NCBI RefSeq assembly: GCF_008692605.1 | Contig: NZ_LFCT01000004.1 | Span: forward strand, 124,001 to 188,000 | DNA from: Sphingobium estronivorans | GTDB taxonomy: Bacteria; Pseudomonadota; Alphaproteobacteria; Sphingomonadales; Sphingomonadaceae | Direction of reading: 5' to 3' | Length of the DNA: 64,000 bases | Shown here: piece by piece, positions 8,861 through 17,739 of the stretch | How the letters are laid out: every line of letters begins with the position of its first letter | Numbering within the stretch: position 1 is the first letter of the stretch | Program-made: the position numbers and the translations under genes | Notes under the pieces: generated by a model | What the model saw: only the letters and a program-made list of their open reading frames with translations | The model's database searches: none | What the model was told of the DNA's origin: nothing

Positions 8861-10084
8861 TTATTCCGCTTTGGCACGGAAGCCGAAGTGGACGGCCACC
8901 TTGGGATCAAGCCCGGCGCTGCTTTCGCCATTGCCGACGCCAAAGGATGCGCGGGCGATGGTGGCGGACCCTGCAACCTTCCGCGCCTTGCCTGCGCCGG
9001 ACAGGGTGAAACGAATGCTCTGCGGTTTGCTCACCCCCTTCAGGCTGAGCGTTCCAACAGCCTGATAGCTGTTCGCCCCGGTCTTTTTCGCGCCCTTGGC
9101 GGTAAAGACCGCCTTGGGATGCGCAGCGACGCCGAAAAATTCGTCCCCGGCCAGCATCCCGTCCTGGTAGCTGTCGCCCACGCTGGCGCTGGCAAGGTCG
9201 ATCTCCACGCGGATGTCGGCGCTGTCGGGCCGGTCGGGGTCCATCGCGATCTTCGTTGTCCATTGGGCAAAGCCGCCGCTGATCGTCTCTCCGCCGTTGC
9301 CAACGGAAAAGCCGATGCTGCCGCCCGGCTGAACCGCCCAGACCGGCGGCGGCCCCACGGGTTCCTCTTCTGCCACGGCGTTGTCAGCCCCGGTGGGCGC
9401 CGCTGCATTGACAACAGTGTCGACGGCCTCCGCGACGGGGGCGGGTGCTTCCTCCTCGACCGGAGCCGGTGCCGCAGCCACCTTGGGGGCGGGCGTCGGC
9501 AGGATCACCCGCCCCAGCACGAAGCCGCCCGCGATCAACGCAGGTAGAGCCGCCAGCATCACCGGCGAGCGCGCCGGCATCATCCGCCACAACAGCCCGT
9601 CATGCATCAGGAAATGATGCCGCAGCGCCCCTGCGACATGCAGCGCGAACAGCGCAATGCCGATCCAGGCCAGCACCGAATGCGCGGCAAAGGCCGGGTC
9701 GTTGGCGCTCATCGGCAAAGGCAGATGGGGGAGGGGAACCACTCCGAAGATCAGCGTCGGCACCTTGACCTTGGCCGTGGACACCAGCGCCCATCCGGTC
9801 AGCGGTGCGCCCAGCATGAAGCCATAAAGGCCCGCATGTACCGCCTTGACCAGCATGCCCTGCCATCCCCCCTCAACCGGTGCCGGGCGCGGCTTCCAAT
9901 AGCGCACGACGATCCGCGCCAGGGTCAGCAGCAGGATCGTGATGCCGATCGACTTGTGCCACTGGAACAGCGCGAAACCGCGCGCGCCCAAATCCTCCAG
10001 CGCCCAGCCCACGGCGATCTGAAAGGCGAGCAGGGCGGCGATTGCCCAATGCAGGAAAATGGCAATCCGACTATAGCGTTGCAT
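8861..10084 (-). CDS. Cytochrome b561 fused to a YceI-like domain
   Basis: A 407-residue two-domain membrane protein. Residues 1-190 form a cytochrome b561 domain with four helices and the expected histidines (ALFQWHKSIGI, AVHAGLYGFML, LFALHVAGALRHHF). A hydrophobic helix at about 195-215 leads to an Ala/Pro/Glu-rich linker (215-255). Residues about 260-407 are a YceI domain (SIGFSVGNGGETISGGFAQW, AHPKAVFTAK, LSLKGVSKPQSIRFTL), a lipocalin-like fold that binds polyprenyl chains such as quinones. The fused layout suggests quinone-linked electron transfer at the periplasmic face. This fusion is known from other proteobacteria. It is divergent from the thioesterase gene. Confidence 0.93.
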   Translation of the reverse strand: MQRYSRIAIFLHWAIAALLAFQIAVGWALEDLGARGFALFQWHKSIGITILLLTLARIVVRYWKPRPAPVEGGWQGMLVKAVHAGLYGFMLGAPLTGWALVSTAKVKVPTLIFGVVPLPHLPLPMSANDPAFAAHSVLAWIGIALFALHVAGALRHHFLMHDGLLWRMMPARSPVMLAALPALIAGGFVLGRVILPTPAPKVAAAPAPVEEEAPAPVAEAVDTVVNAAAPTGADNAVAEEEPVGPPPVWAVQPGGSIGFSVGNGGETISGGFAQWTTKIAMDPDRPDSADIRVEIDLASASVGDSYQDGMLAGDEFFGVAAHPKAVFTAKGAKKTGANSYQAVGTLSLKGVSKPQSIRFTLSGAGKARKVAGSATIARASFGVGNGESSAGLDPKVAVHFGFRAKAE

Positions 10085-10301
10085 CGTGGACCCTTGCGCG
10101 AAGACTGTGGCGCGGACGCTATGTCGCCACCGCCTTGAAGTCCATTGCTGTCCCTGGAAACGATCCGTTGCGCAGGCCGTATGGCCATTTCCGCCTGTGT
10201 CAAAAAGGACGCAGCCTCGTCAATTTGCTGCCCGAAGATTTGCATCCCTGCTCACACGGGTTAAGGAGCATAGGATAAACAGGACATATGGAAAGCAGGA
10301 C

Positions 10302-10739
10302 ATGGCCAAACCCGAATCCTGGCGTCTGAGCCCGGAAGCCTATCGTTTCGTTACCAGCATCGACACCCGCTTCCAGGACATCGATACCATGGGCCACATC
10401 AACAATGTGGCGATTTCCGGGATTTTCGAAACTGCCCGCATCCGTTTCCACCATCATCTGGGCCGCCATCCGCAGGAACAGGGCGTGCGCTGGCTGGTGG
10501 CCAATGTGAACCTCAACTTCGTCGAGGAAGCGCACTTTCCCTATCCGTTCGAAGTGCACTGCGCCATCGGCCATATCGGCCGCACCAGCTGGACGATCAG
10601 TTCGGCGGGCTTTCAGAAGGGCGTGTGCGTCGCCACCTGCGACACCACTGTCGTCACCCACGGCTCGGAAGGCCGCCGCAGCATCGAGGACACGCTGCGC
10701 GAGGCGATGGAGCGCAATTCCATCATCCAGCCTGCCTGA
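10302..10739 (+). CDS. Acyl-CoA thioesterase, 4HBT hotdog family
   Basis: A 145-residue single hotdog-fold protein. The active-site region reads TRFQDIDTMGHINNVAISGIFETAR: the D-x-x-x-H-x-N motif with the aspartate near residue 26 is typical of 4-hydroxybenzoyl-CoA thioesterase/YbgC relatives. The ATG at 10302 has AGGA just upstream; the longer upstream reading frame lacks support. The physiological acyl-CoA is unknown. It ends three bases before the stop of the convergent DUF983 gene. Confidence 0.88.
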   Translation: MAKPESWRLSPEAYRFVTSIDTRFQDIDTMGHINNVAISGIFETARIRFHHHLGRHPQEQGVRWLVANVNLNFVEEAHFPYPFEVHCAIGHIGRTSWTISSAGFQKGVCVATCDTTVVTHGSEGRRSIEDTLREAMERNSIIQPA

Positions 10740-10742
10740 CGC

Positions 10743-11126
10743 TCAGGCAAAACCATCCATGCGGCGGCTCCACTGAAAGGCGATGACCGCGCCCTTGACG
10801 GGCTGGATCATCGCCACCGCCAGCAGGATCGCCAGCCCCGGCCACAGCGCCGCCTGCACCCCCAGCGGGATCGCGAACGCCGCATTCACCTCGATCATCA
10901 GCGGCACCAATATGTGGCCCAGCAGCAGGATGACGATATAGGCCGGGAAATCGTCCGCCCGCGAAAGGTCCCAGGCCTGGCCGCAATGGCTGCAGGCGGC
11001 GCTGGGCTTCAGGAAGCGCGCGAACATCCGCCCCTCGCCGCAGGCCGGGCAGCGGCCGCGCAGCGCCAGCGAAAGTGCCGGGCCAAAGGGACGCGCGGCA
11101 TCGTCGGGGGAGGGGGAAATATTCAT
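10743..11126 (-). CDS. DUF983 zinc-ribbon membrane protein
   Basis: A 127-residue protein with an N-terminal zinc ribbon (CPACGEG, then CSHCG about 23 residues later) followed by two transmembrane helices (AYIVILLLGHILVPLMIE and WPGLAILLAVAMIQPVKGAVI). This is the standard DUF983 layout, common in alphaproteobacteria and often near cytochrome oxidase assembly genes; its function is not established. The start is at MNISPSPDD rather than 30 codons upstream, which keeps it clear of the divergent pabB start. Confidence 0.85.
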   Translation of the reverse strand: MNISPSPDDAARPFGPALSLALRGRCPACGEGRMFARFLKPSAACSHCGQAWDLSRADDFPAYIVILLLGHILVPLMIEVNAAFAIPLGVQAALWPGLAILLAVAMIQPVKGAVIAFQWSRRMDGFA

Positions 11127-11214
11127 GCCGCCCGCCTCTATGGCCTGCGTCCGGAACAGGCAACAGACAGGATCAGACCTTCCGCCCCGGCAAAAGACTG
11201 GTAAGAGGGCGGCC

Positions 11215-12393
11215 ATGCGCCTGCCGGGACCGACCGAAGCCTTTGCCCTGTTCGACGATGCCCGGACGCGTGCGCCGGCGCCCGCGCGCCTCTATCGCGA
11301 TCCGGTATCGATCATCGCCGCATATCGGCAGGAGGAAGTGCAGCCCGCGCTTGACCGTCTGGCCGAAGCGACGGAGGCCGGCCTCCACGCCGCCGGCTTC
11401 CTCAGCTATGAAGCCGGCCTCGCGCTGGAAGACCGCCTCCGCCCGCTCGCCACGCGTTCCCGCGCCGACGCGCCGGGCACGCCGCTGCTCTGGTTCGGCC
11501 TGTTCGAAGGGGTGCGGCTGATCGCGTCCGATGCGCTGCCCGACCTGCTGCCCGATCCGGCTTCGGCCCATGTGGATTCGCTGACCCCCCTGATCGACGA
11601 AGCGGCCTATCGCGCCGCCTTCGCGCAGGTGCAGGACTATATCCGCGCCGGCGACATCTATCAGGTCAACCTGACCTTTCCCTGTGCGGCGCAGTTCAGC
11701 GGCGACCCGATGGCGCTCTATGCCGCGATCCGTCCCCGTCAGAATGCGGGCTATGGCGGCGTCATCCGCACCGGCGACCATAGCATTCTGTCCTTTTCGC
11801 CCGAACTGTTCTTCACCCATGTGCGCGGTCAGTTGACCGCCCGCCCCATGAAGGGCACCGCACCGCGCGATGCCGACCCGACGCGCGACGCCGCGCTGCG
11901 CGACTGGCTGGAAAGCGATCCCAAGCAGCGCGCCGAAAATCTGATGATCGTCGACCTGCTGCGCAACGACCTCTCCCGCGTCTCCCGCGCCGGCAGCGTG
12001 ACCGTGCCCGATCTGTTCAAGGTCGAAACCTATCCCACCGTCCACCAACTTGTATCGACAGTCCGCGCCCGGTTGCTGCCCGGCCTTTCGCCGGTGGATG
12101 TCCTCCGCGTCCTCTTCCCCTGCGGATCGATCACCGGCGCGCCGAAGGTCCGGGCGATGGAGATCATCGACGCGGTCGAACCCCACCCGCGCGGCGTCTA
12201 TACCGGCTCCATGGGCTGGATCGATCCGGAGGGCGACGCCGCCTTCAATGTTGCCATCCGCACGATTTGCGTCGAAGAAGGCAGTTCGGAAGGGCGTCTG
12301 GGTCTGGGATCGGGCATCGTCGCGGATTCGGAAGTCGCTTCCGAATGGGCGGAATGTCTGGCCAAGGGGCGCTTCCTCACACCGATAGAATAA
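11215..12393 (+). CDS. pabB: Aminodeoxychorismate synthase component I
   Basis: A 392-residue chorismate-utilising enzyme that makes 4-amino-4-deoxychorismate for folate. Conserved blocks are all present: YIRAGDIYQVNLTF, the ARPMKGTAPR loop with the PabB-type lysine, NLMIVDLLRNDLSRV, CGSITGAPKVRAMEIID and GSGIVADSEVASEW. The ATG at 11215 (MRLPGPTEAF) gives the usual length; the reading frame is open 30 codons further up but overlaps the divergent DUF983 start. A class IV aminotransferase gene follows after 24 bp, so PABA synthesis is encoded as two separate proteins rather than a PabBC fusion. Confidence 0.95.
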   Translation: MRLPGPTEAFALFDDARTRAPAPARLYRDPVSIIAAYRQEEVQPALDRLAEATEAGLHAAGFLSYEAGLALEDRLRPLATRSRADAPGTPLLWFGLFEGVRLIASDALPDLLPDPASAHVDSLTPLIDEAAYRAAFAQVQDYIRAGDIYQVNLTFPCAAQFSGDPMALYAAIRPRQNAGYGGVIRTGDHSILSFSPELFFTHVRGQLTARPMKGTAPRDADPTRDAALRDWLESDPKQRAENLMIVDLLRNDLSRVSRAGSVTVPDLFKVETYPTVHQLVSTVRARLLPGLSPVDVLRVLFPCGSITGAPKVRAMEIIDAVEPHPRGVYTGSMGWIDPEGDAAFNVAIRTICVEEGSSEGRLGLGSGIVADSEVASEWAECLAKGRFLTPIE

Positions 12394-12417
12394 ACGCAGG
12401 GAGCGTGATGGGTTTCA

Positions 12418-13041
12418 ATGGCATTGGCTGACGGACGGTTCGACCTGCTGGAAACGATGGCCTTCGATCCCGTCGACGGCATCCGATTGCTGGAATTGCA
12501 TCTGGAACGGCTGAAGGACAGCGCCGCCGCGCTTGATTTCGCCTTCGACCGCCATGATGTGCGCAACGAACTGCAAGCCGCCACCTTCCGCCTGCGTGAA
12601 CGCAGCCGCCTGCGCCTGCTCGTCTCGCGCCGAGGCTCCGTCGCCATCGAGGTGCGGGAACATCGTACCTGGCCGCAGGCGATCATGCATGTGGCCTGCG
12701 TGCCCCGTCAGGCCCCGGCCAGCGATACGCGCCTGGTGCACAAGACCACCGACCGCGCGCTCTATCGCGACGCGCTGAAGCGCGGCGGCACCTATGAAGT
12801 GGTGATGACCGATGAGCAGGGTTATCTGACGGAGGGCAGTTTCTCGTCCATCTTCGTCGAGCGCGGCGACAAGCTGCTGACCCCGCCGCTTTCGCGCGGC
12901 CTGCTCCCCGGCGTGCTGCGCCGCAGCCTCCTTGACATGGGCGAGGCGATCGAAGCGGACCTGCGGCCGCGCGACCTGGAAAACGGCTTCTTCATCGGCA
13001 ATGCGGCGCGCGGCATGGTGGCGGCTTCGCTGGCCCGCTGA
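12418..13041 (+). CDS. pabC: Aminodeoxychorismate lyase-like protein, class IV PLP aminotransferase family
   Basis: A 207-residue fold-type IV PLP protein, shorter than E. coli PabC (about 269). HKTTDR (around residue 104) corresponds to the KHLNR block with the PLP lysine, followed by GGTYEVVMTDEQGYLTEGSFSSIFVE and the C-terminal GLLPGVLRRSLL motif. Its place 24 bp behind pabB argues for conversion of aminodeoxychorismate to 4-aminobenzoate. The N-terminus begins ALADGRFDLLETM, matching the region fused to PabB in bifunctional homologues, so this looks like the separated PabC half of a PabBC-type gene. Confidence 0.88.
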   Translation: MALADGRFDLLETMAFDPVDGIRLLELHLERLKDSAAALDFAFDRHDVRNELQAATFRLRERSRLRLLVSRRGSVAIEVREHRTWPQAIMHVACVPRQAPASDTRLVHKTTDRALYRDALKRGGTYEVVMTDEQGYLTEGSFSSIFVERGDKLLTPPLSRGLLPGVLRRSLLDMGEAIEADLRPRDLENGFFIGNAARGMVAASLAR

Positions 13042-13119
13042 TGCGATAATCTGCCGTTACGGCCAGCCCGAGGCAACTGGCGGTTGCTCCTTCTTTCGTT
13101 GCGCACTAAGGAGCCTCGC

Positions 13120-13137
13120 GTCCGCTTCATTGCGGAC
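13120..13137 (+). promoter_or_regulatory. Leader hairpin upstream of aspartate aminotransferase gene
   Basis: GTCCGC-TTCATT-GCGGAC forms a perfect six-pair stem 30 bases upstream of the aminotransferase ATG. There is no following T-tract, so it is not a classic terminator. Another possible stem (GGCAAC with GTTGCT, about 13072-13088) lies just before it. A structured 5' leader is possible; I do not recognise a known riboswitch class. Confidence 0.35.
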
Positions 13138-13166
13138 TCAGGGATCTTTTCAGAAAGACTATTGCC

Positions 13167-14369
13167 ATGAGCCAGACTTCCGCTGCCCTCGGTCGCATCC
13201 AGCCCTCCGCCACCCTGGCGATGAGCGCGCGCGTGAATGCCCTTAAAGCCGAAGGCGTGGATGTTATTGGTCTGTCCGCCGGCGAACCGGACTTCGACAC
13301 GCCCGACTTCGTGAAGGAGGCCGGGATCGAGGCGATTCGCAAGAACCTGACCCGCTACACGGACGTCGATGGCACCGCCGACGTCAAGGAAGCCGTCGCG
13401 TTCAAGTTCCAGCGCGACAATGGCCTCGTCTACAAGCGCAGCCAGATCAGCGTGAACTCGGGCGGCAAGCACACGCTGTTCAACGCGCTGGTCGCGACCG
13501 TCGACGTGGGCGATGAAGTCATCATCCCGGCGCCCTATTGGGTCAGCTATCCCGACATCGTGAACTTCGCGGGCGGCACCCCGGTGTTCATCGAAGGCCC
13601 CGCGTCGCAGGGCTACAAGATCACTGCCGCCCAGCTGGAAGCCGCGATCACGCCCCGCACCAAGTGGGTCATGCTGAACTCGCCCTCCAACCCTAGCGGA
13701 GCGGCCTATTCGGCGGCGGAACTGAAGGAACTGGGCGAGGTGCTGCTGCGCCATCCGCATGTTCTGGTGATGACCGACGACATGTATGAGCATGTCTGGT
13801 ACGCGCCGACCCCCTTCGCCACCATCGCGCAGGTCTGCCCGGAGCTGTACGACCGCACGCTGACGGTGAACGGCTGCTCCAAGGCCTTCTCGATGACCGG
13901 CTGGCGCATCGGTTTTGCCGGCGGTCCCGAATGGATCATCAAGGCGATGGGCAAGCTCCAGTCGCAGTCGACCAGCAACCCCTGCTCGATCAGCCAGGCC
14001 GCCGCCGCCGCCGCGCTGACCGGCCCGCAGGACTTCCTTGAAGAGCGTAACATTGCCTTCAAGAAGCGCCGTGACATGGTTGTCGCCATGCTGAACGATG
14101 CGCCGGGCCTCGATTGCCCGACGCCGGAAGGCGCCTTCTACGTCTATCCTGACGCCAGCGGCCTGATCGGCAAGACGACGCCCAAGGGCGAACGGATCGA
14201 CAGCGACGAGGCGCTGATCGGCTATTTCCTCGACGAAGCCCGCGTGGCTGCCGTGCATGGCGCCGCCTTCGGCCTCTCGCCCGCCTTCCGCATCAGCTAC
14301 GCGACCTCGGAAGAGGTGCTGCGCAAGGCCTGCACCCGCATCCAGGAAGCCTGCGCTGCCCTGAAGTAA
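13167..14369 (+). CDS. aspC: Aspartate aminotransferase, class I PLP enzyme
   Basis: A 400-residue cytosolic aminotransferase that interconverts aspartate/oxaloacetate and glutamate/2-oxoglutarate. Conserved features are GLSAGEPDFDTPDFV, the tyrosine in RYTDVDG, NSPSNPSGA, the DDMYEHVWY block, and the PLP lysine in VNGCSKAFSMTGWRIGF (around residue 239), with FRISYATS holding the carboxylate-binding arginine near the C-terminus. This is the subgroup Ib (Rhizobium/Thermus AspAT) type; some members also act on prephenate. It is transcribed alone, about 125 bp after pabC. Confidence 0.92.
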   Translation: MSQTSAALGRIQPSATLAMSARVNALKAEGVDVIGLSAGEPDFDTPDFVKEAGIEAIRKNLTRYTDVDGTADVKEAVAFKFQRDNGLVYKRSQISVNSGGKHTLFNALVATVDVGDEVIIPAPYWVSYPDIVNFAGGTPVFIEGPASQGYKITAAQLEAAITPRTKWVMLNSPSNPSGAAYSAAELKELGEVLLRHPHVLVMTDDMYEHVWYAPTPFATIAQVCPELYDRTLTVNGCSKAFSMTGWRIGFAGGPEWIIKAMGKLQSQSTSNPCSISQAAAAAALTGPQDFLEERNIAFKKRRDMVVAMLNDAPGLDCPTPEGAFYVYPDASGLIGKTTPKGERIDSDEALIGYFLDEARVAAVHGAAFGLSPAFRISYATSEEVLRKACTRIQEACAALK

Positions 14370-14409
14370 GGGCCGGAACCCTCCTCGTCGCAGATGGGGA
14401 GGGGCCTTT
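14368..14409 (+). terminator. Candidate terminator after aspC
   Basis: From the aspC stop, AAGGGCC...CCCTCC pairs imperfectly with GGGGAGGGGCCTTT across a loop of about 12 bases, ending in a short CTTT. The stem is GC-rich but interrupted, so the call is tentative. Confidence 0.4.
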
Positions 14410-14508
14410 GCTGCGAAACGGCGAAGGAGAAAAGGGCCAGCCGCAACGCTGGTGATTTCGCAGCCGATTATCGCAAAATCGGAAACGGAATTTTTCTCCC
14501 GCGCCGTC

Positions 14509-14536
14509 TTGCAGATGGAGCGGCGGGCGCTATATC
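14509..14536 (+). promoter_or_regulatory. Candidate promoter for small membrane protein and msrA
   Basis: TTGCAG and TATATC are separated by 16 bases, close to sigma-70-type spacing, about 155 bp upstream of the small membrane protein ATG. The stretch 14410-14691 holds no convincing gene; this promoter is the only signal I can support in it. Confidence 0.4.
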
Positions 14537-14691
14537 CCGTTGCGAACCGAAACTGGTTCTGTTCCCGTCATCCATCGCTCCAATCGGCGCGTTGGTCGAA
14601 CCCCTTCCCACAGGGCGTTCATGCGGAGCTAAACCGCGTAATACTCATCGCCGCCGTCTGGGGCGGCCCAGATGACCGAAAGAAAAACGCC

Positions 14692-14862
14692 ATGACGGCA
14701 TTTTTGAAATCCGACCTGTTCCTGCGCTTTCTGGGCGGGTTCGCGATCGGCGCGGTCGGCATGTTCGCGCTTCAGCCGAATGACGATCATTCGGTGCTGA
14801 CGCCGCCCGCCATGGCCGTCTCGGCCAGCGCGGCCTCGGCAGCGGGCCATGCGACGCTCTGA
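14692..14862 (+). CDS. Small membrane protein, 56 residues, upstream of msrA
   Basis: Starts MTAFLKSDLFLRFLGGFAIG, with one membrane helix (about residues 8-26) and an Ala/Ser-rich tail. Its last 14 bases overlap the start of msrA, a tight arrangement that suggests translational coupling. No function is known. The ribosome site is weak (GAAAGAAAA). It may be an anchored accessory to the exported methionine sulfoxide reductase. Confidence 0.6.
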   Translation: MTAFLKSDLFLRFLGGFAIGAVGMFALQPNDDHSVLTPPAMAVSASAASAAGHATL

Positions 14863-15520
14863 CGGCATAGCCCTTGTCTTTCTGGCGGCTCTGGCCGTCG
14901 CTTCCCCGCTGCGCGCCGAGCGCCCGGTCCTCGCGCCGGTCCCGGCCGTCGATGCCGCGCCGACCCGCAAGCTCGAAACCGCCGTCTTCGCGGGTGGCTG
15001 CTATTGGGGCGTGGAAGGTGTCTTCTCTCACGTAAAGGGCGTGCATCTCGCCGTCTCCGGCTTCGCGGGCGGCCCCCGCGACCGAAAGGTCGATTATGAG
15101 CGCGTGAGCGAGGGCGACACCGGCTTCGCCGAGTCCGTCCGCGTCACCTACGATCCCCAGCAGGTCAGCTACGGCACTCTGCTGCGCATCTTTTTCTCGG
15201 TAATCGCCGACCCGACGACGCTCAACTATCAGGGACCGGATCACGGCACCCAATATCGCAGCGCGCTCTTTCCCTTGAACGCGGAACAGGAAAAGGCGGG
15301 CAAAGCCTATCTGATCCAACTCGGCCAGTCCGGCCTCTGGCAAGGGCCGATCGTCACCCGCCTCGAACGCTTCACCGGCTTTCAGGACGCCGCCGCCGAT
15401 CACCAGAATTTCCTGACGCGAAACCCGCGCCACCCCTATATCCTGCGCTGGGACATGCCCAAGCTGACGGCGCTGAAGGCCATGTTCCCAACCCTCTACC
15501 GCGAGAAACCTTCGGCCTGA
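14849..15520 (+). CDS. msrA: Peptide-methionine (S)-S-oxide reductase, exported
   Basis: A 223-residue MsrA with the catalytic GCYWG motif (FAGGCYWGVEGVF, cysteine around residue 51) and the family blocks VSGFAGG, YDPQQVSYGTLLRIFF, DHGTQYRSALF and HQNFL. It repairs methionine-S-sulfoxide in proteins. A signal peptide (IALVFLAALAVASPLRAE) precedes the domain, placing it in the periplasm, unlike the cytosolic housekeeping MsrA. The start overlaps the preceding small membrane protein gene. The usual phenylalanine of GCFWG is tyrosine here. Confidence 0.92.
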   Translation: MRRSDGIALVFLAALAVASPLRAERPVLAPVPAVDAAPTRKLETAVFAGGCYWGVEGVFSHVKGVHLAVSGFAGGPRDRKVDYERVSEGDTGFAESVRVTYDPQQVSYGTLLRIFFSVIADPTTLNYQGPDHGTQYRSALFPLNAEQEKAGKAYLIQLGQSGLWQGPIVTRLERFTGFQDAAADHQNFLTRNPRHPYILRWDMPKLTALKAMFPTLYREKPSA

Positions 15521-15587
15521 TTCCTGTGATGGCTCGGTTAGGGTGGTTTGCAGACGCCGCCCCTCCGTCACGTCAACGCCCCCATTG

Positions 15588-15612
15588 TCACCCCAGCGCA
15601 GGCTGGGATGAC
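15588..15612. repeat. Short palindromic intergenic element
   Basis: GTCACCCCAGC-GCAG-GCTGGGATGAC, a nearly perfect palindrome with CCCAGC/GCTGGG core arms, sits between the convergent msrA and tlpA genes. The form matches the dispersed CCCAGCGNAGGCTGGG-type palindromes scattered between genes in many proteobacteria. It may double as a transcript end. Confidence 0.6.
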
Positions 15613-15695
15613 GACAAGGGGACGGTGGTGCCGGATGATCTGGATGTCCGCAACTGGTCATTGCGGCCTTCGCCCAAATCGGTCCCGGACAACAC

Positions 15696-16340
15696 TCAAC
15701 TCTTCATCGCTGCTTCGATCAGTGCGCGGCCTTCCTGGCTGTTCCAGTCCATCGCGCCGACCACGCGCGCCATTTCCTTGCCCTGCGCGTCATAGATCAC
15801 GGTCGTCGGCAGCATGCCGGTGTTGTAATGGAAGCCGAACTGATTTTCCGGGTCGATCCAGCCCTTGAGATGCGGCAGGCGATGCTTCTTGAAGAAAGGC
15901 TCGATCACTGCTTCCCCCTGGCTGTCCTGCGAGATGGTGAGGACGGCCAGGCCCTTTTTCCCATATTCCGCCGCCACGGCATCGAGGGTGGGCATTTCCG
16001 CGACGCAGGGCGCGCACCATGTCGCCCAGAGATTGACCAGCATCGGCTTGCCCGCAAAGTCGCTGAGCTTCGCGTCGCTGCCGTCCGGGTTCTGGAAGGT
16101 GAAATCGGGAGCCGGGGTACCGGCCTTCGACTTGTCGAGCGTGTAGCTGAACTGGCCCCCTTTGCCCGCAACGCCGTTTTGACCCGGTCCGGTCGCCTCG
16201 CCGCTGGTGGCGGGGGCCGGCGCATTGGCGTTCGGCCCTTGCCCGGCGGGCGGCGATTGCTTATCGCACGCGGCAAGGCCAGCCAGCAGGAGCAGTGTCA
16301 TTACGCAGGGCAATGAAGATCGGAATGGAGAAGTTCGCAA
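15696..16340 (-). CDS. TlpA/ResA-like thiol-disulfide lipoprotein
   Basis: A 214-residue periplasmic thioredoxin-fold lipoprotein. A signal peptide ends in the lipobox LAGLAAC, followed by a Pro/Ala/Gly-rich spacer; the redox domain carries [13 protein letters not shown] (CAPC active site), the [10 protein letters not shown] block and the cis-proline MLPTT motif. It likely reduces disulfides in the cell envelope, for example in cytochrome c maturation. The start is uncertain: TTG at 16340 has GGAG at good spacing and gives a basic n-region (MRTSPFRSS), while ATG 16361 overlaps the divergent argH start and ATG 16301 lacks both charge and ribosome site. Confidence 0.85.
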   Translation of the reverse strand: MRTSPFRSSLPCVMTLLLLAGLAACDKQSPPAGQGPNANAPAPATSGEATGPGQNGVAGKGGQFSYTLDKSKAGTPAPDFTFQNPDGSDAKLSDFAGKPMLVNLWATWCAPCVAEMPTLDAVAAEYGKKGLAVLTISQDSQGEAVIEPFFKKHRLPHLKGWIDPENQFGFHYNTGMLPTTVIYDAQGKEMARVVGAMDWNSQEGRALIEAAMKS

Positions 16341-16359
16341 CGGGGATAGCTCCAACAGC

Positions 16360-17739
16360 ATGTGGGGCGGACGCTTCGCGGCCGGTCCGGCTTCGGTCAT
16401 GCGGGAGATAAATGCCTCCATCCCGTTCGACAAGCGTCTGTGGAAACAGGATATCGCCGGGTCGAAGGCGCATGTCGCGATGCTGGCCAGGCAGGGCATC
16501 GTCGCGCAGGCCGATGCCGACGCGATTTCCGCCGGGCTGGACCAGATCGCCGCCGAATATGAAGCGAACGGCGTTCCGGTCAATCTGGACCTGGAAGACA
16601 TCCACATGGTCACGGAGTCGCGGCTGGCCGAGCTGATCGGCGCTGCGGCAGGGCGGCTGCACACGGCGCGCTCGCGCAACGACCAGGTGGCGACCGATTT
16701 CCGCCTCTGGGTGCGCGACGCCATGGATGAGGTCGATGCCGGGCTGGCCGCCTTGCAGGCGATGCTGCTGACCCGCGCCGAAGAACATGCCGACGCGGTG
16801 ATGCCGGGCTTCACCCATCTTCAGTCCGCGCAGCCGGTGACGCTGGGCCATCACCTGATGGCTTATTATGAGATGGTGCGGCGCGACCGCAGCCGTTTCG
16901 CCGATGCGCGCGAGCGGCTCAACGAATGTCCGCTGGGCGCGGCGGCGCTCGCGGGGACGGGCTTCCCCATCGACCGCCATGCCACGGCGGCGGCACTGGG
17001 CTTCGCCAAGCCGACGGACAACAGCCTCGACAGCGTGTCGGATCGCGACTTCGCGCTCGATTATCTGATGGCGGCGACCCAGTGCAGCCTGCACCTTTCG
17101 CGCCTGGCCGAAGAATTCATCATCTGGGCGAGCCAGCCCTTCGGCTTCGTCAAGCTGCCCGATGCCTATTCGACCGGCAGCTCGATCATGCCGCAGAAGC
17201 GCAACCCCGACGCTGCCGAGTTGGTGCGCGGCCATGCCGGGCGGATCATGGGCTGCATGAACGCGCTGTGCGTCACGATGAAGGGCCTGCCGCTCGCTTA
17301 TTCCAAGGATATGCAGGACGACAAGCCGCCGGTGTTCGAGGCGCATGATCTGCTGGGCCTTTCCATCGCGGCGATGACCGGGATGATCGAGACCGTCACC
17401 TTCCGCACCGACCGGATGCGCGGGCTGGCGGAAAGCGGTTTTGCCACCGCGACCGATCTGGCCGACTGGCTGGTGCGCGAGGGCAATGTGCCTTTCCGCG
17501 AGGCGCATCACATCACCGGCCGCGCCGTCGCGGCGGCGGAGGCGGCGGGCGTGCAACTGGCCGATCTGCCCATCGAGACGCTCAAGGGCATTGATGCGCG
17601 GATCGATGAGCGTATCTATGCGGTGCTGACGGTCGACGCCTCGGTCGCCAGCCGCAAGAGCCATGGCGGCACGGCGCCCGATCAGGTGCGGGTGCGGATC
17701 GCGCAGGCCCAGAAGAACGCGGAAGGGCAGACGAAATGA
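16360..17739 (+). CDS. argH: Argininosuccinate lyase
   Basis: A 459-residue fumarase/aspartase-superfamily enzyme that splits argininosuccinate into arginine and fumarate. It begins [14 protein letters not shown], and carries [16 protein letters not shown], the catalytic histidine region [17 protein letters not shown], and the family signature [12 protein letters not shown] (around residue 278). Length is typical. The stop overlaps the next gene by ATGA, starting a five-gene coupled series that leads into lysA. The start codon lies nearly back to back with tlpA. Confidence 0.96.
   Translation: MWGGRFAAGPASVMREINASIPFDKRLWKQDIAGSKAHVAMLARQGIVAQADADAISAGLDQIAAEYEANGVPVNLDLEDIHMVTESRLAELIGAAAGRLHTARSRNDQVATDFRLWVRDAMDEVDAGLAALQAMLLTRAEEHADAVMPGFTHLQSAQPVTLGHHLMAYYEMVRRDRSRFADARERLNECPLGAAALAGTGFPIDRHATAAALGFAKPTDNSLDSVSDRDFALDYLMAATQCSLHLSRLAEEFIIWASQPFGFVKLPDAYSTGSSIMPQKRNPDAAELVRGHAGRIMGCMNALCVTMKGLPLAYSKDMQDDKPPVFEAHDLLGLSIAAMTGMIETVTFRTDRMRGLAESGFATATDLADWLVREGNVPFREAHHITGRAVAAAEAAGVQLADLPIETLKGIDARIDERIYAVLTVDASVASRKSHGGTAPDQVRVRIAQAQKNAEGQTK

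Noticed and set aside
13041..13166. Possible known riboswitch or attenuator before aspC
   Set aside because: Two small stems are present but no conserved core of a known class and no T-tract or leader peptide could be identified, so only the hairpin is listed.
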